Shown in pieces: positions 51,084 to 63,648 of a stretch of DNA of 64,000 bases. The translations under genes were made by a program, and so were the position numbers. Source of the DNA: Diplosphaera chodatii (lineage: Eukaryota; Chlorophyta; Trebouxiophyceae; Prasiolales; Stichococcaceae); NCBI GenBank assembly GCA_032358165.1, contig JAALGY010000015.1, positions 2,294,001-2,358,000 on the forward strand, in the 5' to 3' direction. The notes beneath the pieces are model-generated. The model was not told where the DNA came from and made no database searches. It saw only the letters and a program-made list of their open reading frames with translations. How positions within the stretch are numbered: the first letter of the stretch is position 1; each line of letters begins with the position of its first letter.

Positions 51084-54000
51084 GAGCAGCGTCTGCTGGA
51101 CAGTCTGCTGGCAGACGGCCAGGAGCACCTCACTGCAGGGTGGTCCGGGGCAGGTGCCGTGGCTGTTCCATGCTTCTCTGTTGCATGTGGCTGTTGGTTC
51201 GAGTCCTCAGCCAGCTTGCGCTGATGCAGGTATGCTGAGCGACATGCACTGATGGTGCGTGTCGTCATTGCAACATGTTCGAATTTGCAGACGTGAAGGA
51301 TGAGGACAAGCAGCGCCTGGCAGAGCAGCTGGTGCAGCTGGATGAGGCGTACCCGGGCGGTCTGCTGCAGTACGTGTGCAACGCCCGGCGTCTGCTGCAG
51401 GACTCCCGTGAAGGTACTCACGCGCGACGCGGATGGCATCGTGCAATGTGCGGTGGCATGTGGACGCCTGCGGTGCAGACGTCGAGGATCATATGCTAGC
51501 GCATGCGCAAGCACGGGCAAGCCCGACGATGGCAGGACCACACGTGCAGGCAAGAATGCGTTCGACGGGTATGTGCCCAGCGTGCCTGAGGGCGAGAAGC
51601 TGGACTACGCCAGCGACCGCTGCAACGAGCTGGAGACACTCGGTGTGCCGGTCGAGCTGCTGTGGCTGCTGTTGATAGCAATGCGGTCAGACCGCACTGT
51701 CCGTCGTCTCTCGTCCTGACAGGACACAGCTGATTTCAAAGAGTTCTAAGATCCGGTTCGATGGTGCTCACCAGCTGACCAGAGCTGCTCCCGGCCAGGT
51801 GTGCAAGCGGCCGGAGAGGCAGCATTCGTGCTGGTGGCCGGCGGCCTTGGGGAGCGGCTGGGCTACTCAGGCATCAAGCTTGCATTACCGTCAGACACAG
51901 CACGCGGTGCCTGCTTCTTGCAGGTTGTCCTTCTGCTGCTTCACAAAATGTAGCGTCAGAGCTGTCCATGTCCAGCTGCTGGCTCCTGCGGCAACATTCC
52001 TCCGGAGGCTCTCAAATGCTAGTGCAGCTGTAGCTGCAGTCTGGCATGAATGCTTCTGCTCCGACTGGAGGTTGCTTGTATTCTGGATTCCCGCATGCAT
52101 GGGTGGCTGACACCGCTTCACGCCATATGCAGCTGTACATCGAGAACATACTGGCGCTGGAGGCAAAAGCGCAGGCAGCAGGCCGCGGCATGGGGCGGCC
52201 GCTGCCGCTGGCCATCATGACGTCAGACGACACGCATGCCGCAACCCAGCAGCTGCTCGATCGGAACGGCTACTTTGGCGCGGCTCCAGAGCAGATCCAC
52301 CTGCTGAAGCAGGAGAAGGTGATCAAAGTGCAGGCGGCAAAACCATGATCTGACGCTGCGGCAAGCAGGGATTTGGCACCATTTTGTTTGGCCCAGCCCT
52401 TCCATACATCGCCTCATGAGCACAGCAACAGATTCGCAAAGTTACCTTCACAAGACTATAGAGCAGTGGGCCCTGTTCTGTTCTGCAGGTGCCCTGCCTG
52501 TCAGACGGCGATGCGCACCTCGCATTGGACCCGAAGGACCCCTTTCGCCTGCAAACCAAGCCACACGGGCACGGCGATGTGCACGCGCTGCTGGTGATCG
52601 GACAGTTGGCAGCAGGTCAAGGCTCGTCAAGGCGTTACACCCCTGACATGCACCGTCTACTTGACGTCTGCTTAAGGCAACCTAGTCTTGCCTTTGGAGG
52701 AAACACGATGTGAATCTCCGTGAATCTTCGTGTCACAACATGTCATCTGTTTTGCACAGCATGCCAGCGGCCTGGCTGGAGCGTGGGCAGAGCAGGGCGT
52801 GCGGTGGCTGTGCTTCTTCCAGGACACCAATGGCCTCGTGTTCCGTGCGCTGCCGGCGGCCCTGGGTACGCTTGTTACCCCCAACAGAACATCAGACAAC
52901 GGCCGAATGTTGCGCAAATGCTGCAGCATGGGAGTCGGCATGCTGCCTTCATGCTCAGCTGGGTGGGGCCCGTACCGCTGTGCAGGCGTCAGCGTGCGCA
53001 ACAACTACGACGTCAACTCCCTGGCGGTGCCCCGCCGTGCCAAGGAGGCAATCGGCGCCATTGCGCTCCTCAGGAACGAGGCGAGCGGCCACCAGATGAC
53101 CATCAACGTGGAGTACAACCAGCTGGACCCGCTGCTGCGGGCGACGACGCACCCCGAGGGCGATGTTAACGACGACACCGGGTTCTCGCCGTTCCCAGGT
53201 GTGGCACGCCACTGTGAGGACTGCATATGTCCATCAACAGCGGCTGGCTGGCTGGCTGGCTGCACATCTTACACTATATGCTTCTGCAGAGGACGTGACT
53301 CTGGGTGAGCCGTGCAATAGGTCTGCTGGCACGGCTCACCCAGAGCCAAAGAAACCATGTTAAAGAGTGCCAACTCTTTAACATGGTTCGAATCAGTAAT
53401 GCATGTGCTTGTGTAGGCAACATCAACCAGCTGGTGCTGCGACTGGAGCCGTACGTGCAGCAGCTGCAGGCCAGCCGCGGCCTCATCTCCGAGTTCGTGA
53501 ACCCCAAGTACAAGGACGACAGCCGCACCGCCTTCAAGTCCGCCACCCGCCTGGAGTGCATGATGCAGGTGCGCCCACGGTCACATCCCGCAGTGACACT
53601 GTCGGGCTTCACGGTGCCAGAGCGATCATGCGCCGCTGATACCTGCCCGTGTCCCCAGCACACTGTGCACATGCACAGCAGCTGTGAAAGCAAAGCATCA
53701 CATTGAGCGGTAGCATTGCGGCACAATGGACTTCCTGGCTGGTTTTAACATCGCATGGTGTTGCTTGCCGCAGGACTACCCCAAGGACTTACCTGCATCG
53801 GCAAAGATTGGATTCACAGTCATCAACCAGGTGAGCGGCAGCACTACCTTGGAACGACCACGATGCAGGTCGTGTGAAACAATCTTCGTTAAAACAACCA
53901 GCCGATCCGTATCCTGCAAGCAACACCCGTTTTGCGTCTGTAGGTCTGGGCGGCATACTCGCCAGTGAAGAACTCAGCGGCTGACGCGGCTGCCAAGGTC

Positions 54001-55233
54001 GCAGCTGGTCTGCCCAGCCACAGCGCAACGACCGGCGAACTGGATCAGTATGCCGCAAACTGCAGGTATGCGCCTTACTGAACGCCCAACATACAGCCCA
54101 TGTCTTGTCTGCAGAGTCGTGTGTGGTTGAGATCTCACAAGTGCAGTGCAAGTGCATGCACGCTGGCCTATACATCCAGTACCAAAGGTGGAAACCAGTC
54201 TGTGGCAGTACATCGCTTGACGCACCAGCTGTGCTTGGTTGCAGAATGCTGCGGACGGTTGGCGCGGAGGTGGCAGACCCTACACCAGCCACATTCAACC
54301 AGCTGCACGTGGAGCTGTGGCCACGTGTGTCCTGGGCCCCCGCCTTTGCACAGGTGCATGCACTGCGTGCAGCTGTTGCTACTGGAAGCATGCCACCGGA
54401 TTAGCCTGTCGATGCAGATGTGGCCTCACAGTATGGGCACCACGACTGTTTCGGTCTGCGGCTGAGGCGCCCGTGGATACGCCGTGCGTGGGCCGCACGT
54501 GGCTCTGACTGGCTGTGTAACACGCAGACGGTCGATGAGCTGCGGCAGAGGCTGCCTCTGCCGGCGCGGGTGCACATCGGGCCGCAGGCAGCGCTGGTGC
54601 TGGATGTTGGCTGTGTGCAGCTGCAGGTGACTGCTAAGAGTGCTCCCATCATGCTAGCAATATGGCTGCTGCAAGTTTGTGACGGCCGGTGATGCATTCC
54701 TGTGCTAGGGCCCGGCATGCCTTACCGAGTTGGCTTGAAGGTCAGAAAAGGCACTCCTAGTGGGCTGAAGGCTGAGTTGCTGACCAAGCAAACCAGCTTC
54801 TCCGCTTCTCTCTGCTAGAAACTGGAGCTGGAAGGGGCGTTGCGGGTATCAGGCGCTGCCGAAGCCCAAATAGTCATTGACGGCCTTCATGTCAGCAATC
54901 CCAGCTGGCAGTGGCGGTCACTTGGCGATGGGGAGCAGGTACACCCACAATCAAATGAACCTGCTAGATGACTGGCTTACACGGTGTGACATTGGCATTG
55001 CTGCGACCATCAGTGAGCATGTGCACTGGCGTCGGACCTGCAGTGGTGCTGTTCGTCAGCAGCCTGTGCTGCGTACTGTGCAGGCAACAGAAGAGGAGGC
55101 CATGCGGGGTTTCAGAGTAGAGAGGAAGGAGACACGGGAGGTGAAGTGCGATGAGCCGCTGCTGTACTATGTGCGGGATGCGGAGACCAGCACCGCGCCA
55201 CTTGCTGCAGCACAGCAGTCTGCAGCGCATTGA
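51084..55233 (+). CDS. USP: UDP-sugar pyrophosphorylase (first exon missing)
   Basis: Makes UDP-sugars from sugar-1-phosphates and UTP with broad specificity. Located exons: 51084-51153, 51291-51413, 51550-51642, 51799-51923, 52133-52318, 52489-52593, 52760-52865, 52986-53198, 53417-53568, 53774-53830, 53944-54065, 54245-54353, 54528-54626, 54819-54938 and 55084-55233. Motifs in order: [44 protein letters not shown], then the nucleotide-binding [102 protein letters not shown] and [11 protein letters not shown]. The start codon is upstream of 51084 and not found; only a few N-terminal residues should be missing. The intron at 53199-53416 carries two perfect hairpins. Confidence 0.95.
53299..53345. 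repeat. Perfect 17-bp inverted repeat (hairpin 1)
   Basis: Arms CTCTGGGTGAGCCGTGC (53299-53315) and its exact reverse complement (53329-53345) flank a 13-base loop. It is inside the intron at 53199-53416. Confidence 0.95.
53353..53388. repeat. Perfect 16-bp inverted repeat (hairpin 2)
   Basis: Arms AACCATGTTAAAGAGT (53353-53368) and its exact reverse complement (53373-53388) flank a 4-base GCCA loop. It begins 7 bases after hairpin 1. Confidence 0.95.
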
Positions 55234-55440
55234 TCGGCATTGAAGTGAGCTTGCATCACTCAGATTGTATGTACCAGTTGCACCTGGCAGCACTGTTTGC
55301 AAACCACCAATACTGGCTGCAATACATCAATAAGTACGAACACCACCTTCGCCAACCAACCATCGCCCTCCACAGCTGCGAGTGCATCTTTGGCATGTCA
55401 GGTCGCTGCCAGAAGGTGGCAAGCTGCGCACTGCCCAGTG

Positions 55441-57948
55441 TCAGACCCTGTCCCGTTCACGCTCTCGCCGCCGCTGCTCGCTGGACCTGTGCCGCTCCCT
55501 GGATACAGAATAAGAGGCATCAGGCCAAAGCTGGACTGTGCCACCTGGCCGACTCACTGCAGCAGCCAGACCCACAGCAACACTGAGGTGGGCATTCCAG
55601 GCGATGCAGCAGTACCGGGATCGCTCGCGGTCGCGCTCCGAGTCCCTGCTGCTGCGGTGGCGGTCGGACTCGTGCCTCGAGCGCGAGTCCCGTTCCCGCT
55701 CCCTGCGCATCATGAGCAAGGCTGGTCAGCTGGCATACAGCTCAGCAAAACCACTCGTGAATGCAGGGTAGCTCGACTGCCGGACGAGATGGCGGCAGTG
55801 GCGAATGCAGCAGACATCATGTCCCCGCACCTGTCCCTGTCACGGTCCCTGTCTCTGCCGCCCTCACGGTCCCTGTCTCTGCCGCCGTCCCTGCCACGGT
55901 CCCTGTCCCTGTCACGGTCGCGTTCCCTCTCCCGCTCCCTGTCCCGTTCGCGGTCACGCCCAGAGTCCCGGCCAGATTCCCGGCCAGAGTCCCGCGGCAG
56001 GCTGCGCTGCTTCTCATGCAGCTCCTTGAGCTTGTCGCGGATCGCCAGCCAGCCCAGGTACTGCTTCCCGCTCAGGTGCTCCTGCATCAGGGAGGCAGGG
56101 TACAGTGTGTTTGGGCTTTCGACCGTCGACCTTAAACTAATGCCCGCGCAGCGACGTACTCGGCAGCCCAAACATGTGGTCAACATAAAGCGGGCTGATA
56201 TTATTCGATGGGCGAGTACAATGACAGGCTGCTGCCCTGCAAACCCCAAGGACTACTTTGCTCTGCAAGTCTCGAGGACTGACCGGGACATGCTGAAGAC
56301 CCAGCGAGCAGAGCAGCATGTGCAAGGTCAAACAAAAGCAAGCAAGGTGGGACTGCAGGGTGAGGCACGCAGGGGAGTGGCAGCTTACCGGCGCAGGCGT
56401 GGGCGGTGCGGGGGGCGCCGAGCCGGTGGCGTGCGCGAGGCCCGCCGCCCGCCGCTGCTCGTTGTCGGTGGAGTTGATGAACACGCCGCACACCTCGCAC
56501 ACGCTCATGATGCGGTCCGGCGCCGTCAGCGTCGCCAGCAGCTTGTCGTGCTCTGCCTTCAGGCCCTCCGCCTGTGTCGCCAGCGCCATGGAGGCGTCCA
56601 CCTCCCCCTCCTCCGCCACCCGCTCGGACTGCTCCACCAGCCCTGTAGCGCATGCAGCGGCCAGGCTCGCATCAGCAGGTTTGGGCAGACCTGATCAGCA
56701 CAGCAGACCCTTCCACCTTTCGGGATGCGGGCGGCGCCGCTACATTCTGGCCAACTGCCACCGCCTTTGTTCGTTGTATGAGCTTACTGGTAAAGTTTAG
56801 CATTTAATAGAGTTCGGAGTGGTGGTAATATATTCAGCGCTAACCTCGCCCGCCCCCAGGTCGACACGCCATCCGCCTATGATGCTGAAGCAGTTTCGAT
56901 GGGGTCAGCAGGGCAGGGCAGTGTTCCACCTTACACAGCTGTGGGTGTCATTCCCTCGGATGAGCCAGGATTGCGGGCGCGAGTTGATGGGTAGTGCTCA
57001 GCCTTGCCACCGTGACCCCTGCGGCGGGAGGTCGCCGCCTCTGCCATGCACCGCATCACCAGATACGATGCACATGAGGCGCGGGGCGCCGTCAGCAAAT
57101 CGGCTGGCCACTGCTGGCAGCTGGCAAGCCCTGGTTCTGCAGGAGCGCACCTTTTTGGCGGGCCAGCATCTCGTCCAGTTTTGCGCGATCGGCCTCAGTC
57201 AGCGCCTTTGGGGCCGACTCCTTGTCGGCGCGCTCCTTTTGCCGTTCGATCTTCCGGTCCATGTCACGCACCAGACCCTCCAGCACCCCGATCAGCTCCT
57301 TCTCGTAGCCCAGCCTGCGATTGACACATGCACGTCAAGTCTGAGTCCTCCATACTTGCCGCCACTCATTCTGAGCAGCACCAGCCAAAGCAAATTCACT
57401 GTTGAATTGGAGCGCACTTCTGCTTTTCACGCTCCGACAGCGCATCGTACTCAGCCTGAATCTCCTCCCAGCCCAGCTGCTCGTCATGCATCTCATACTT
57501 GCATGGCCCTGCAGCACATCGCATCATGATACCCATACGTGTAGTTGGGGATGCAAGGCTCTGTTCTATTGGTGGCTGCACCCTGAGTGCAGCTGTAGCC
57601 TGCAGAGAGCTGAGCATATAACAACATCAGTCGACTCACCAAGGTAACTCTTGGTGTTGGTGAACAGCATATTGGGGCAGAGGCCGCATAGGTTGTACTT
57701 GCAGACCTCGCGGTCATAGTAGCGCAGTGGCTTGTCATCCCGCTCCGCCAGCGGCTTGTTGCGCTCCTTGCCCATCAGCTGCAGGCGAATGAAGACTGAC
57801 CTTCAGTTGCACGGCGCACTGAAGCGGCATGGCACCATGCTTGTCTTGCAGCAGATGCTCGCGCTGAGCCAGTGCGCTCCAGCGCTCCAGCTAAGTGTCC
57901 GTACATGACACACACCTCATCCAGCATGGCTGCCATGTCGGTCGCCAT
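55441..57948 (-). CDS. LUC7L: LUC7-like U1 snRNP splicing factor, with one-base frameshift
   Basis: U1 snRNP-associated protein that helps choose 5' splice sites. Eight exons: 57916-57948, 57640-57778, 57418-57508, 57151-57315, 56389-56642, 55831-56081, 55616-55702 and 55441-55498. It starts MATDMAAMLDELMGKERN, then the first zinc finger DREVCKYNLCGLCPNMLFTN, PCKYEMHDEQLGW, coiled coil, the second finger SVCEVCGVFINSTDNEQRR, GKQYLGWLAIRDKLKELHEK, and RD/RE/RS-rich repeats. Relation is closest to LUC7L3. In exon 4 the conserved GYEK is followed by an AAA run at about 57300-57302 with one base too many: as written, translation stops 14 codons later. Dropping one base gives a 358-residue frame through all eight exons. 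This is either a sequence error or a broken allele. Confidence 0.9.
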
Positions 57949-58413
57949 GGTGACGCCGTCAAAGGTACAGGCGCGCCCAATGCGCGCAGACCTTGCAACA
58001 GTATTATGATGAAGTATGGGCACAGCAACCCACTGACACGCGAAGCAAGGGTTGCAACTTGGGCCGCGGCTGCAACGCTTGCAAATTGTCCGGGGTTCTT
58101 GTCCTGTACAGCTGCTCGGCAAGAGAGGATGATCAAATGAGCAGGTTCAACAGGTTCAAGCCTGAGATGCACACAAAGTGACGGCCGGCGCGTCTGGCGC
58201 CAGCAAGGCAATCTCCTCTCTCTATGAGACGGTTGGCAGACGTACACAACGCATTGTAAGCTGTGAGTCGGTGAACTGGCGCCTTCACATGTAGGGACTC
58301 TGCAACGTCCTGCTGAGGGACTCGAGACTTCCGGAGGGGCCAATCAACAGAAACTTGCGCGCATTTTTATAAAATTGCGATCTGCATGTGCAGTTTTTTG
58401 GGCAGTAGGTAGC
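57949..58413. other. Intergenic, divergent promoter region
   Basis: 465 bases between the LUC7-like (-) and neurochondrin (+) starts. Only shadow frames were seen. Confidence 0.45.
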
Positions 58414-61400
58414 ATGGATGAGCTCCTGGAACTGCTGCGCAGTCCCGTCAATGAGAAGAAGTGAGAAATGATGCGCCTTGGCATGCATGCATGCATGCAA
58501 TTTGCAAGTGCAACCAAGCTGCGTGTGCATGCGGTCCGATGCACTTGCTTGATGTTGATGAAAAACCTCAGTTTTCGTGTCTACAGGTTCACGGGACTGC
58601 TGCTTGCCACAAAGCTCCTGCCAGCGGGCGATGCCGCCGCAGTAAAGGCGGTGCATGACGCCGTGGGCATCGCGTTCGTCCAGAGACTGCTGTTTTCGCT
58701 GAGCAGCTCGCAGGTACGATCCTTTCTGTCGCTCGCTTTCGACGTAATGAGCGCTTGCGTCTTGAGTGTTCGAATGCACCCCGAACTTCCAATACCCAGG
58801 TCACATGCCTTCAACCGCAGTTAGGACTTTACATGATCCGTCGCGCACATGCCGCAGGTAGCGCCGGCATCTCAGGAGCAGCAGGAGGTGCGTTCCGCAT
58901 CAGCAGGACTGGGCCTGGCCATTTTGGCCGGCTTCTGCCGGGTGCCGGAGCTGGCGGCCACACAGGACGTCATCCAGAATGCACCACTGCTGCTCAAGGC
59001 AAGTGCTGCCAACAATCGATACCATCTTTAACACCATCTGACTTCGCATGAGCTGTGCATGTGTCATTTTGAAAGTTGCATTCAACGGCAGTCATGAGCT
59101 CATTGCTCTGCAGGTGCTCCGAAGCTCGGGCGTTGATGCGATATTGAACCCCGGTGCCAGCGCAACCCCAGAAACGGACGTCAGTGCGGTGCACGATGCT
59201 TTGGAGGCGCTGACAGCGATCGCCTCTGCCTCGGAAGAGGGGCGTCTGGTGTGCTTGCAGTCGGGCGCCATCGCAGCTGCAGCTACAGCACTGCAGGTTG
59301 GCACACTCCACCAGCACTGGGTCAAGTTCAAGCTAGCATGCCTGCACATGATGCAGCACACCGCAGGGACCCCGAAGTGCTCACAGTATATAATTTACTT
59401 TCTCCGCAGGAGGCGGTCACACACCCTCAGCTGGCCCCTTCATCAGTCGCGTTTCTGGTTGCGCTGCTGCATGGGGCGTCACGCTTTGAGCTGCTCTCAG
59501 GTGACATTGCGCCATGACACTTGTTTGCAGGCAATGGTGACAGGCAGTCCTGCACTTCGCGCCAACCAACCGCATGCTCTGGAAATGAGCGATGCAGTTG
59601 GTCTGACCATGTCCCCATTGAATGCAGAGCAAGGCGAGGCGCTTGCAATGGCAGTGCCGCCAATGGCTGCGGTGCTGGCTGCATCCTCGCCAGAGCCGCA
59701 GCAACAGTCAAAGCGCACACAGCCTGAGGCGCCAGACTCCGCAGCCACCACTGTTTCCATTCAGGAGCTCAAAGCCGCAGCAGAGGCAGCAAAGCTGCCA
59801 CCTGACGCTACTGCGGCAGAGGAGCAGCAGGAAGCAGCACCAGAAGGCAGTGCAGGCGATCCTGCAGTGGCAGCGCCGCACCTGTCGGCAGAGGACGATG
59901 CTGCAGCAGCGCAACTCGAAGTGCTGCATGCACTGCTGCTGCTACTTCCGCCTCCAGAGGTAGGCTCTCCTGTTGCGTCCAGCTGCAGTCTTGGCAACTG
60001 CCGTCAGTGTCAGCATGCTGGACTTTGCAGGGCAAGGAGTGTCACCTGCACTGGTGCTCCACCTGCAGGGCAGCCCCTTGGCACAGCAGCTTGCAGACAG
60101 TGTGAATCGCGAGGGCACAGCCTGGCCGGCAGACCTGCGCATTGGAGTGGCTTCGGTGCTGCGCTCCCGCGCCCCGCCGGCAACCCGGCAGGTGAGCTGC
60201 AAACATGCAGACTGCATGCAAACGAGCACCTGTGGCCGAAGTCTATGAGGTCGTGAGTGTACAGTGAAGTGCTCATGTGAGGTGCTGATATGTGCGCAAG
60301 AATATCGTCCACACAGCTTTCAGTTACACACCTTCCAGTCACAGAATGTCTCAATGGTTTGCAGGCAGCACTGGTCCTGGCGTCTGCAGCGGTGGATCTC
60401 TGTGGCCCCAGCTGGCTGCTTGGCAGTGCTGGCATGGCCAAGGTCAGCAGCATACCTGACAAGGCTACCTTTGTGTGCCCGCCAACTAGGCTGTCTGCAG
60501 GTGGAGCGTGCCTGACATTTGGTTGCTGTGACCGCAGGGTGCGCGCACTATCCTGTTCTATGAGCTGGTGGTCGAATTCGCTGCAATCGAGACCAAGGTG
60601 CTGCTCGTGGATGCGCTGCGCCCTGCTCTAGACAGCGAACCCATGCCACACAAGCCACTTGCAGGTAAGTGTTGTGGAAGCAGGTCCAGACTGATGACAT
60701 GTACCTAGGGATGCGCCTTGCTGGAACAGCGCTACTACCAGTCACGCCAAATTGTGTGCATGCACTTGGCTTCACCGTCACTCACACTGCCAGTGCAAGC
60801 ACAACAGGTTCCACAGTGCAGCAGACAGCTGAGCAGATCCTGCCGGTCGCCTTCCGTCTGCTGGAGGCTGCCGTCGAGGTTTTGGCGTCAGATGCGGACG
60901 ATGGCGCAGCGGGTCTCGACCCCAGGCACGGGACCCATACCGCATACAGCCGGCATGTGGCGGCCGCCATTCCTCTGTGCACATGGCACCAGCCATGCGA
61001 TGATACCACACAGCAGCAGACTCGCGTGGCACGTCCGCATGCATTGACATCTGAGCCGCATTGCGACACAGCAACAACAGTGCCTCTCGATCACTCGGTG
61101 GTCATGGATGCAGGGTGGCGGACAGGGCGCTCGACACGCTGAATGGCGCCTTTGAGGCGATACTGCAGTATCTGGAGGAGGTGCTGTCCCCGGGCGGGCA
61201 GGGCGACGGGCCGCTGGCCCTCGCAGCCCTGCGCGCCCTCGCAAGGTGTGCTGTCTATGCAGTGTGCCATAGCCTTCGCATCACGAACAGCCGTAAGCGC
61301 TCGTGCGCGCCCATAACGATGGACTTCGTGACAGGTTGCCGGCACGACTACCCGCTGTCTGGCCTGCAGCTACCTGGCGGATGTGCCGGAAGCGCATGCA

Positions 61401-63323
61401 GAGCGCGTGCGCAAGCTGCTGCCGGCGCTGCTGGGCGTGCAGGGCGGTGCGGGCAGCGGCGGCGCCCTCGCCGCTTCCTGCTTCCTGCTCCCCCTGCTGT
61501 CGCAGGTTCGTCCAGCCCCATCTCGATGCAGACTGTCAACCCAGATCACTGTTGGTGCATGGAGCCTGCAGCCTTGATGCTCCTGCTTACACCCTTGCAA
61601 GCGAGCACACTTCTGGTGTAAGAGCCAATTTGTGCTTGCGTATGTAGAGGCTGGTCGCTGCTGTGGCTGCTGCACCTTCTTGCCATGTGTCCCACTGTAG
61701 CATGCGGCCGAACAGCCAGTGTCCACAATGAAAGGCTGGGCTCGCAGGTGGCAGGACCAGCAGCGCAAGAGGCGGCTACTCTGGCCGGCTGCGGCAGCAG
61801 CGAGATGGATGCATGGGCCTCCTGCTTACAGCGGCCCCAGGTTCGCATGTCCCCTCACGGCCAAACCCCACGAGCACGCCTTGAGAGATGAGGCCACACA
61901 TGCTTGTCAATCAGAGCAGCATGTGCAGAGGCATACTCGGCAGGGCACTCAGTTATTTGTCAAACGTAACACACTATATAATATAGGTATCATTTTATGT
62001 GTGCTTATTAATATCAGTATATTGGTATTAATATTATTATTAATATTAGCATTAGTATTAGTAGTAATATTGACGGTCGCGGGCGACATGTGGGCAGGTG
62101 GTCCTGGCATTGGCGCGCACGGCAGCGGAGGCCGCTCGCGCTGCGCCCGGTGCAGCCGACCATGAGGACGCCGCCTACACGCATTCGATGCTGGCAGACC
62201 TCTGCTCGCTGCTGCTGCTGCCGGTGTCGCCGCAGAACCACAGGTAGACCGCGCGCGAAACCTTCCCCTGAGTGTGTGTGTCCTGATGCTGATGGCCATT
62301 GGCATGCCTATGTTGCAAGCATAAATGCAGATGCTATGCAGCTTGTAATGCAGCTTGCATTACGTTTCACAGGAGGTCGTTACAATCACATAAACCCTCT
62401 GGAAAATCGGTACAGCAGTTGGAGAAATACTGCTTGCAATTGCACAGGAACGCTGGGGCTTTTGATGCAGCCTCGCAGCACGGCCCTCAACTGGATGCCG
62501 CACCCCGTTGGCTGCTGCAGCAAGAGGGGCCTGCACAGCTGGCTGCGCTGTCTGAGGCAGCTGATGCGGTCAGCACCTGGTGGGCAGTACAGCAGGGGCA
62601 GCAACCCTCAGGCATCGCAGTCCCGGAGTCATCGGACATCAGGCATGCCTTCATTGCTGCAGCCCTGCCCGTTCTCGGTCCATGCTGACCAAATGTCACG
62701 AAAGTACGCACAGCATGTGACTGATCGTGACATGACTGCTGCACAGGCTCACACTGGGAGCAGGGGCACTGACGGCTGCGGTGGCGGCGCTTGAGCCGGC
62801 CCTGGGGCATGCTGACCTGGCTGCCTCGCCCGCAGCGCAGGCGCTGGTGTCTGCAGCGCTGGAGACGGGGCTGCGGGTCGCCATCGACCTGCAGCGGCCA
62901 CCTGACGTCACCAGCGACGAGGACATGGTCCAGCTTGTGGATCAGGTGTGAGAAAGGGTGCTGCCTGCTGGTTGCTGACTTGGACCAAGCTTCTTATGTG
63001 GTGCCGAGGTGCTTGACCAGCACGGCAGCTGCACCGGTGAAAACGTCACCATTGTGCCACCTCGATCCCGCTTGTAGATGCGTGATTCAATGAGGCTTGT
63101 TTCTCCATTTGAGTAGGTGCTGGACATGTGGCAAGACACGGCCATTGCATCCGTGGCGCTGGCAGCACGGCAGCCGGCCTTCAGGGCAGCGCTTGCTGGT
63201 CAGCAGTGGGCACGCCAGCTGATCGCCCTGTCTGCGCGTGAGCTGCAACAGCGGCTGGGCGCATCCCAGGATGTAGCACCGCCAGCGCTGCGCCTGGTGC
63301 AAGCTCTGGCAGTCAATGAGTAG
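58414..63323 (+). CDS. NCDN: Neurochondrin family protein
   Basis: A helical-repeat (ARM/HEAT-like) protein of the neurochondrin family; its function in algae is unknown. Secure exons: 58414-58460, 58587-58713, 58858-58998, 59114-59296, 59410-59500, one ending 59958, one ending 60191, 60365-60442, 60538-60664, then segments around 60817-60900, 61116-61245, 61355-61506, 62098-62246, 62390-62680 and 62750-62945, and the last 63118-63323. It starts MDELLELLRSPVNEKKFTGL with LLLATKLLPAGDAAAV and DAVGIAFVQRLLFS, as in neurochondrin. LGLAILAGFCRVPELAA and NPGASATPETDVSAVHDALE follow, then ILFYELVVEFAAIETKVLL. Intron 3 is GC-AG (CTCAAG|GCAAG). The junctions at 59500-59600 and 59958-59980 could not be phased with certainty. 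Intron near 61960-62085 is AT-rich. Confidence 0.87.
58481..58499. repeat. GCAT tetranucleotide microsatellite
   Basis: Four and three-quarter units of GCAT, self-complementary, in intron 1 of the neurochondrin gene. Confidence 0.85.
61970..62075. repeat. AT-rich imperfect (TTA/ATT) tract in intron
   Basis: About 105 bases dominated by ATT/TTA/AAT triplets inside a neurochondrin intron, ending about 22 bases before the next exon (62098). Base composition contrasts sharply with the surrounding GC-rich sequence. Confidence 0.8.
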
Positions 63324-63648
63324 TTTACCATGGTTTTCTTGGCGCGTGTGCAACCTAGCAGACTGTGCCTGCCGGATCAGGGTTTCTAACTGATAGTCTA
63401 ATAATACTTATAGCTTAGACTTTGCGTTTGTCTGACGTCATGTCAGTTTGTTATAGGGTAGATGCCACTTCTTTCTGTTGTTGTGAGTGATCGTCTCAGA
63501 ACAGTCACAGTCGGTGATGTGCGGGTTCAGCGCTGAAAACATGTTTTGGGTGTTTCAAGCGACATGCTAGAGGTGGTGTTCTAACAAGCCCACTGCGGTT
63601 CAGATCAATTTCATCCTGACATATACATGCCTAACCAGTTATGGGCGT
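63324..63648. other. Intergenic between convergent neurochondrin and CPBP genes
   Basis: 325 bases of relatively AT-rich sequence holding both 3' UTRs. No coding or RNA signal was recognised. Confidence 0.45.

Noticed and set aside
51196..51206. GGTTCGAGTCC, a perfect Pol III B box
   Set aside because: The T-arm stem does not pair (GTTGG against CCTCA) and no acceptor stem or anticodon arm fits, so it is not a tRNA.
53385..53395. GGTTCGAATCA, near-B-box after hairpin 2
   Set aside because: No cloverleaf can be drawn. The bases are explained by the end of the inverted repeat.
55297..56694. 465-codon open frame on the plus strand
   Set aside because: It is antisense to the RD/RE-repeat exons of the LUC7-like gene. 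The repeat codons read as Ser/Pro/Arg in reverse, and it crosses real introns.
59048..60256. 402-codon open frame on the plus strand
   Set aside because: It runs through two introns of the neurochondrin gene; only parts of it are exon.
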